Shown: one piece after another, positions 14,703-18,388 of the stretch | Position numbering within the stretch: the first letter of the stretch is position 1 | How the letters are laid out: each line of letters opens with the position of its first letter | Source: CAYYFV01 sp965660075 | Lineage (GTDB): Bacteria > Patescibacteriota > Gracilibacteria > UBA1369 > GCA-2718715 | DNA length: 18,388 nt | Reading direction: 5' to 3' | Assembly: GCA_965660075.1 (NCBI GenBank) | Contig: CBFHYO010000060.1 | Span: 1-18,388 of the forward strand | The notes under the pieces: model-generated | Databases searched by the model: none | Seen by the model: only the letters and a program-made list of their open reading frames with translations | Told to the model about the DNA's origin: nothing | Made by a program: the position numbers and the translations under genes

Positions 14703-16403
14703 ATGAATGATTTATCGCCAGAGGCTTCGCAAATTGAATCGATACAAGATTCTACGGAGTATCAGTCTGCTCGTGAATCTGTAGAAAGTTTACGTGATTT
14801 GAAGGGTTCGATTGTTGAGGTGTGTAAATTTGTTTTTGATGATTCACTTTCGGAACAAGCTCAGCTTGCCTTGATTGATTCTTCTTTGGACAGGTCATTG
14901 TTGGATACTTATATTGAATCTTATGAGGATGCTGCCGAAAAGATAATGCATTGTATTTATACTTTGGAAGAAAATATTGATGAAAACCCAGATGCTCAGG
15001 AGCTTGTTGATTTTTTGAGGTCTGAGATTGCAGAGTTAAATAAAGAATTGACTGATTTTGATTATGTAGATGAGTATCCAGAGTTAAAAGTACTAACAGA
15101 TTTGAATGCTGTGTTGATAGTTGGAATTCAAATGCCATGGATGGTTCTAAATAAAGATTATAGAGCAAACTATCAAAAAGCTCTGGAAACTTATGTGTCT
15201 GAATTTTCTCGAATTCGTAGAGAGCGTTTGGCTCAAGAGCTGGGTGTGGAAATTGAAGCTGCGGAGCGTTTTGAAGATTTGGATATTAATCAACAGGTGC
15301 AGGTGCTTTTGAAAGAAGTTTATAAGGGTGTTACTTGGAGTTCTTACAGGTTGAGTGGAGGAATGTGGGCTGAGGGATCACGCGGTGATATGACAGAAGA
15401 AATGTTTTTTGAGTCTAATTTAGCTGACAGTTTGAATGTGGCTTTGAGAGAATATTTGCAGAGTGGCTATGAGGTTACTCCGATTGTCAATATGATAGAT
15501 GGGTATAATGGTAAAGACTCAATGGTTCCTTTTTCCATGTATGATATTGCCTTTGAGATTTCTAATGGTGTTGATACAAAGGTGGTGAGGCCGGTGGATG
15601 TTGAAAAGTTTTATCACCCCTTATTGCATGGGCGCAAGGGACTGGAAAATAAGCAGCCGCTGGAGCAAATGCATGATATTGATTTTAAAATGCAAACTAT
15701 ATTAAAAGAGGCTCCTGTTTGGGATGGTAATTTGGATAGTTTAAAAAAGATAAGAATTAATATTGGTTCTTTTCCAGAGTATTCTAGTGATTTGTTATTG
15801 GTAAGTGGAGCCTTGAATAATTTGAGCGGGTTGATTGATCGTGGCTATCTTGTAAGTGCTTTTGATGGATGGTATTTAAGAGAAGCTGTGGATATTGCCG
15901 ATGTAAACTCGGCTATTGTTCGTTTGAGGGAGTCTGGTAATGCTGATTTGAAGGCTTATGCTCTTAAGGTTAAGTCCGTAATGGAAAAATATGATGATTA
16001 TAAAGTTGTTTTTGATTTATTTAGTAATTTGCATAATGATCCGATTCTAGATAATGACTTAAAGGTGGAGCGGGTCATGGCTAAGGCTCGTGAAGTCGAG
16101 AGGTCTTTGCTTGGTTCTCAGGGTGGAGTTTCTAGTGATTCTGAGAATGCTGAAGAATCCGGCCAAGAAGGTCTAGAAGGCAGTAGTGATGAATCGGATT
16201 CAGGTCTTGAAGATGAAGGAGGTGGGTTTGATGCTGGCGATGAGAGGTTTGATGATGTATCTGAGCAAGAAGAATATGATGAGGAGGAATCCGATAGAGA
16301 GGAAGGTGAACAGGATTATGGTGAATCCGATAGAGAGGAAGGCGAAGAGGGTCATGAGGAATCCATTGGAGAGGATGAAGAAGATGAAAATTATCAGATT
16401 TAG
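14703..16403 (+). CDS. hypothetical protein with acidic repeat tail (566 aa; C-terminus probably frameshifted)
   Basis: I do not recognise the family. Residues 1-200 are mostly helical and acidic. A central part (about 205-300) has an aromatic/Gly-rich stretch (VTWSSYRLSGGMWAEG, then EVTPIVNMIDGYNG) that could be a small globular domain. Residues 300-470 are helical again. Residues 471-566 form a highly acidic, disordered Glu/Asp/Ser/Gly tail ending in three 12-residue repeats. There is no signal or membrane segment. The TAG at 16401 may not be the natural end: a coding-like stretch continues in the -1 frame to 16534 and would make a 610-residue protein. The gene has its own promoter, divergent from typA, and a hairpin terminator lies at 16569. 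Confidence 0.85.
   Translation: MNDLSPEASQIESIQDSTEYQSARESVESLRDLKGSIVEVCKFVFDDSLSEQAQLALIDSSLDRSLLDTYIESYEDAAEKIMHCIYTLEENIDENPDAQELVDFLRSEIAELNKELTDFDYVDEYPELKVLTDLNAVLIVGIQMPWMVLNKDYRANYQKALETYVSEFSRIRRERLAQELGVEIEAAERFEDLDINQQVQVLLKEVYKGVTWSSYRLSGGMWAEGSRGDMTEEMFFESNLADSLNVALREYLQSGYEVTPIVNMIDGYNGKDSMVPFSMYDIAFEISNGVDTKVVRPVDVEKFYHPLLHGRKGLENKQPLEQMHDIDFKMQTILKEAPVWDGNLDSLKKIRINIGSFPEYSSDLLLVSGALNNLSGLIDRGYLVSAFDGWYLREAVDIADVNSAIVRLRESGNADLKAYALKVKSVMEKYDDYKVVFDLFSNLHNDPILDNDLKVERVMAKAREVERSLLGSQGGVSSDSENAEESGQEGLEGSSDESDSGLEDEGGGFDAGDERFDDVSEQEEYDEEESDREEGEQDYGESDREEGEEGHEESIGEDEEDENYQI
16287..16394 (+). repeat. three tandem 36-bp coding repeats in the acidic tail
   Basis: Units begin at 16287, 16323 and 16359, each with GAATCC. 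Units 1 and 2 are nearly identical over the first 24 bases (one C/T difference); unit 3 is diverged. They encode ESDREEGEQDYG, ESDREEGEEGHE and ESIGEDEEDENY. The unit is 12 codons, so copy-number changes keep frame. The tract is purine-rich on the plus strand. Confidence 0.85.
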
Positions 16404-16534
16404 TCTGTCTTGAGGGATTTCTTCAAAAGTTCAGTGATGAGCCTGTTGTAGTTGGGGATTACCGAGTGATGGTGCCTGGTTTGATTGATGTATCAATGGA
16501 TTCTGAAACTGAAGATGTTTTGACGGTAGCGTAG
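16388..16534 (+). pseudogene. coding-like extension of the 566-aa gene in the -1 frame
   Basis: In the frame one base behind the upstream gene, 48 sense codons run from 16388 to a TAG at 16532, beginning KLSDLVCLEGFLQKF and including VVVGDYRVMVPGLIDVS. Codon choice (gat, gag, gtt, gta, gaa) and composition look like the surrounding genes rather than spacer. In this frame the only stops upstream are two TGA at 16376 and 16385, so a change of frame must fall between 16388 and 16401. One extra A in the A4 run at 16387-16390 would join the two exactly. A sequencing error, a recent real frameshift or programmed slippage are possible. A separate small gene is less likely: its first ATG is at codon 28. 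Confidence 0.55.
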
Positions 16535-16819
16535 GTTTTGTCTACTTTGTTATATAGAGTTTATACACAAGTTTTGCACAAAGCATGTGCAAAACTTCTT
16601 TAAGCTAATATGATAATTGTTCTAATGATTGTCTGCAAGGTGAAAATTTGCACACCTTTTGAAAATCTGTTTTTATTGTATTTGAAATTGTAAAGTAGAT
16701 AGGTTGCTGTGGATCTTAGTCCTATTGGAATTTTGCTATGTAGTTATTAGCCTTTGAATATTTCTTGTTTGCTAATACAAGCCCATTTTGCTAAATTTAT
16801 CGTAGATTTAATAAATACG
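16535..16819 (+). other. 285-bp intergenic leader before metG
   Basis: Besides the hairpin at 16569, it holds a weaker stem AAGGTG (16637-16642) / CACCTT (16653-16658) followed by TTTT, which could be an attenuator or chance. I see no tRNA, no T-box signature, no convincing metG promoter pair and no open frame that looks coding. The octamer TTTGCTAA occurs twice close together just before metG (near 16779 and 16790). Confidence 0.4.
16569..16600 (+). terminator. perfect 12-bp hairpin, probable terminator
   Basis: AAGTTTTGCACA (16569-16580) and TGTGCAAAACTT (16586-16597) are perfect complements around loop AAGCA, followed by CTTTAA. It lies 34 bases after the TAG at 16532, which supports that TAG as the true end of the upstream gene. 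The T tract is short, so efficiency is uncertain. Confidence 0.6.
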
Positions 16820-18298
16820 ATGAATAATTTTTATATAACTACGGCTATCCATTATGCTAATGCCAAACCGCATATTGGACATTGTTTTGAGAATTTGTTG
16901 GCAGATGTGTATGCAAGGTATCACAGATTGCGGGGGGACAAGACCTTCTTTTTAACTGGTACAGATGAACATGGATTGAAAGTTAAGCAAAAGGCTGAAG
17001 ACAATGGACTTACTGCGCAAGAATTTGTAGATGAGACTTCTGAGTTTTTTCGGCAAATGAACAAAGATTTTGCTTACTCAAATGATTATTTTGTGCGGAC
17101 TACAGACCAGTTGCACAAAAAAGTTGCTCAAGATTTATGGCTAAGAATGGTTGAGGCGGGTGATATTTACAAAGATTCGTATGAGGGGCTTTATTGTGTA
17201 GGTTCGGAGAGTTTTATCTTGGAAAAAGATTTAGACGAGAATGGAAATGTTCCACATTATGGTGTTCCACCTGTGAAAGTAAAAGAAGAAAACTATTTTT
17301 TCCGCCTATCCAAATATCAGGATTGGTTACTTGGAGTGCTGAAATCTGGTGAACTAAAAATTTACCCAGAATATCGTGCCAAAGAGATTATTAACATGGT
17401 TGAGCAAGGGTTGCATGATGTGAGTTTTTCGCGCCCAAAAAAGAGTTTGGACTGGGGGATCGAGGTTCCTAATGATAACGAACATGTGATGTATGTGTGG
17501 TCCGATGCTTTGACTAACTACTATACTGCTTTGGTTAACAATGGTGTCGAGGGGGATTTTTGGCCGAGTGCTCATCATGTTATTGGTAAGGATATTTTAA
17601 AGTTTCATGCTATTTACTGGCCTTGTATGCTGAAATCTATGGGTCTTGAGTTACCAAAAAATATTTTTGTTCATGGAATGATTACAAAAGATGGTGTCAA
17701 GATGAGTAAGTCTCTTGGAAATGTTGTCGATCCATACGAAGTTAAAGATGTTTATGGTGTCGATGCACTGCGTTTTTATTTGTGTCGTGAAATTCCAACC
17801 GGAGACGATGGAGATTTCGATATGGAGCGTTTTGATGTAGTGTATAATACAGAGCTTGGAAATAAGTTTGGGAACTGTCTAAGCCGTGTTGTAGCAATGA
17901 ATCATAAATATTTTGAAGGTGAGGTTTTTGTCCAAGATTCCTTTGAGTTTGCTGAATTAGCTTCTAAATTGCAAGAGTCTGTGGAGCAGGCTTTTAATAC
18001 TTTCAATCTAAAGAAAGTTTGTGAATTGATTATCGAATTTTGTAGTGAGTTAAATACTTATGTCGAAAATCAGGCGCCATGGGCGTTGGCCAAGGCGGAG
18101 GAATTTGATAAATTGAAAGTGGTAATGTTTAACTTGCTTGAAGGTTTGCGGATAGCCAATCGAATGTTAAGCCCGTTTATGCCAGGGGTTTGTGCTCGTG
18201 GGCTTGAGGTTCTTAACTTGGTTGATTTCGATGCAAATTTTGTGGCTGGGCATCTGCTCGGTGAGAAACAGATTTTGTTTCCGAGGGTAGAGCGTTAG
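16820..18298 (+). CDS. metG: methionyl-tRNA synthetase (compact form)
   Basis: This enzyme charges tRNA-Met with methionine in the cytoplasm. The class I signatures are HIGH (18-21 in AKPHIGH) and KMSKS (294-298), with the family motifs FLTGTDEHG (44-52), EENYFFRLSKYQ and the WSDALTNY segment. At 492 residues it has the catalytic and helical anticodon-binding domains but no C-terminal EMAP/Arc1p-like tRNA-binding domain. The zinc-knuckle Cys are absent: the CP insertion reads LYCVGSESF and NVPHYGVPP, with no paired Cys, as in zinc-free forms. I chose ATG 16820 (MNNFYITTAIHYANAKPHIGH) because it starts right at the Rossmann strand; an upstream TTG at 16754 would add 22 unrelated residues. No Shine-Dalgarno sequence precedes it. 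Confidence 0.97.
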   Translation: MNNFYITTAIHYANAKPHIGHCFENLLADVYARYHRLRGDKTFFLTGTDEHGLKVKQKAEDNGLTAQEFVDETSEFFRQMNKDFAYSNDYFVRTTDQLHKKVAQDLWLRMVEAGDIYKDSYEGLYCVGSESFILEKDLDENGNVPHYGVPPVKVKEENYFFRLSKYQDWLLGVLKSGELKIYPEYRAKEIINMVEQGLHDVSFSRPKKSLDWGIEVPNDNEHVMYVWSDALTNYYTALVNNGVEGDFWPSAHHVIGKDILKFHAIYWPCMLKSMGLELPKNIFVHGMITKDGVKMSKSLGNVVDPYEVKDVYGVDALRFYLCREIPTGDDGDFDMERFDVVYNTELGNKFGNCLSRVVAMNHKYFEGEVFVQDSFEFAELASKLQESVEQAFNTFNLKKVCELIIEFCSELNTYVENQAPWALAKAEEFDKLKVVMFNLLEGLRIANRMLSPFMPGVCARGLEVLNLVDFDANFVAGHLLGEKQILFPRVER

Positions 18299-18368
18299 TG
18301 TTTTTTAAATTTAGCTAGTCAGAAAGCTTATCAGTGTGCTAGTTTGATTTCTTATAAACTTTGTATTT

Positions 18369-18388
18369 ATGGAATTTTATCAAAGGCC
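18369..18388 (+). CDS. possible start of the next gene (cut by the right edge)
   Basis: An ATG at 18369 opens MEFYQR and runs off the window. A TATAAA (18353-18358) lies just before it. Only six full codons are visible, so this is a guess. Confidence 0.25.

Noticed and set aside
16387..16393. Slippery heptamer AAAATTA as a programmed -1 frameshift site
   Set aside because: The heptamer has the right letters but is in the wrong register relative to the upstream frame (zero-frame codons are GAA AAT TAT), so classic tandem slippage does not apply.
16754..16819. N-terminal extension of methionyl-tRNA synthetase from a TTG
   Set aside because: The 22 extra residues precede the family's normal beginning and do not resemble any synthetase; ATG 16820 gives the expected start.
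18299..18350. Terminator hairpin after metG (TAGC near 18312 with GCTA near 18339)
   Set aside because: The arms pair over only four bases, with mismatches beyond and no proper T run after them.
1..18388. UGA reassigned to glycine or tryptophan
   Set aside because: No in-frame TGA occurs inside typA, metG or the other conserved genes, and GGN and TGG codons are used normally. Avoidance is seen, not reassignment.

Overview
This is an AT-rich window of 15 recognisable protein-coding genes (the first cut by the left edge) plus a possible gene start at the right edge. I see no tRNA, rRNA, CRISPR array, transposase or phage gene. Two genes are certain housekeeping genes, the ribosome-associated GTPase TypA/BipA (minus strand) and a compact methionyl-tRNA synthetase (plus strand), so this looks chromosomal. 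The lineage cannot be fixed from the sequence. It is clearly bacterial: TATAAT-type promoters, intrinsic terminators, lipoprotein and Tat signals. Compact enzymes, many orphan proteins, a COG2150-like ACT-domain protein otherwise best known from archaea, no TGA stop codons and almost no Shine-Dalgarno sequences fit an under-sampled low-GC lineage. A candidate-phylum (Patescibacteria-like) bacterium is my guess, held at low confidence.

Layout. 1-681: end of an orphan gene. 786-1751: NAD-dependent 2-hydroxyacid dehydrogenase with its own promoter. 1870-4679: a small metabolic cluster of an ACT-domain protein, a translationally coupled AstE/AspA-type zinc amidohydrolase and an ATP-grasp ligase. 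An identical 16-bp palindrome lies in front of the ACT gene (on its predicted transcription start) and in front of the ligase gene. 4711-5559: exported protein with a C-terminal membrane anchor. 5575-7026 (minus) and 7147-7752 (plus): two divergent orphan genes. 7832-9997: large lipoprotein with nine thrombospondin type-3 calcium-binding repeats and an unknown C-terminal domain, closed by a strong terminator. 10048-12569 (minus): three tandem paralogous genes for exported proteins with twin-arginine signals. 12741-14540 (minus): typA. 14703-16403: orphan protein with an acidic, repeat-built tail and a probable frame break at its end. 16820-18298: metG.

How the parts may work together. The hydrolase and ligase are chemically opposite (amide breaking and amide making); the ACT protein may sense an amino acid and control the cluster through the shared palindrome. 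This is inference. The TSP3 lipoprotein and the three Tat-signal paralogs are convergent neighbours, both predicted to act outside the cytoplasmic membrane. The paralog trio is the most distinctive apparently undescribed unit here.

Global signals. The plus strand is rich in G and T whichever strand is coding, so minus-strand proteins are enriched in Gln, Thr, Asn, Pro and Ile. Of 15 stops, 10 are TAA, 5 TAG and none TGA, yet no long gene contains an in-frame TGA.
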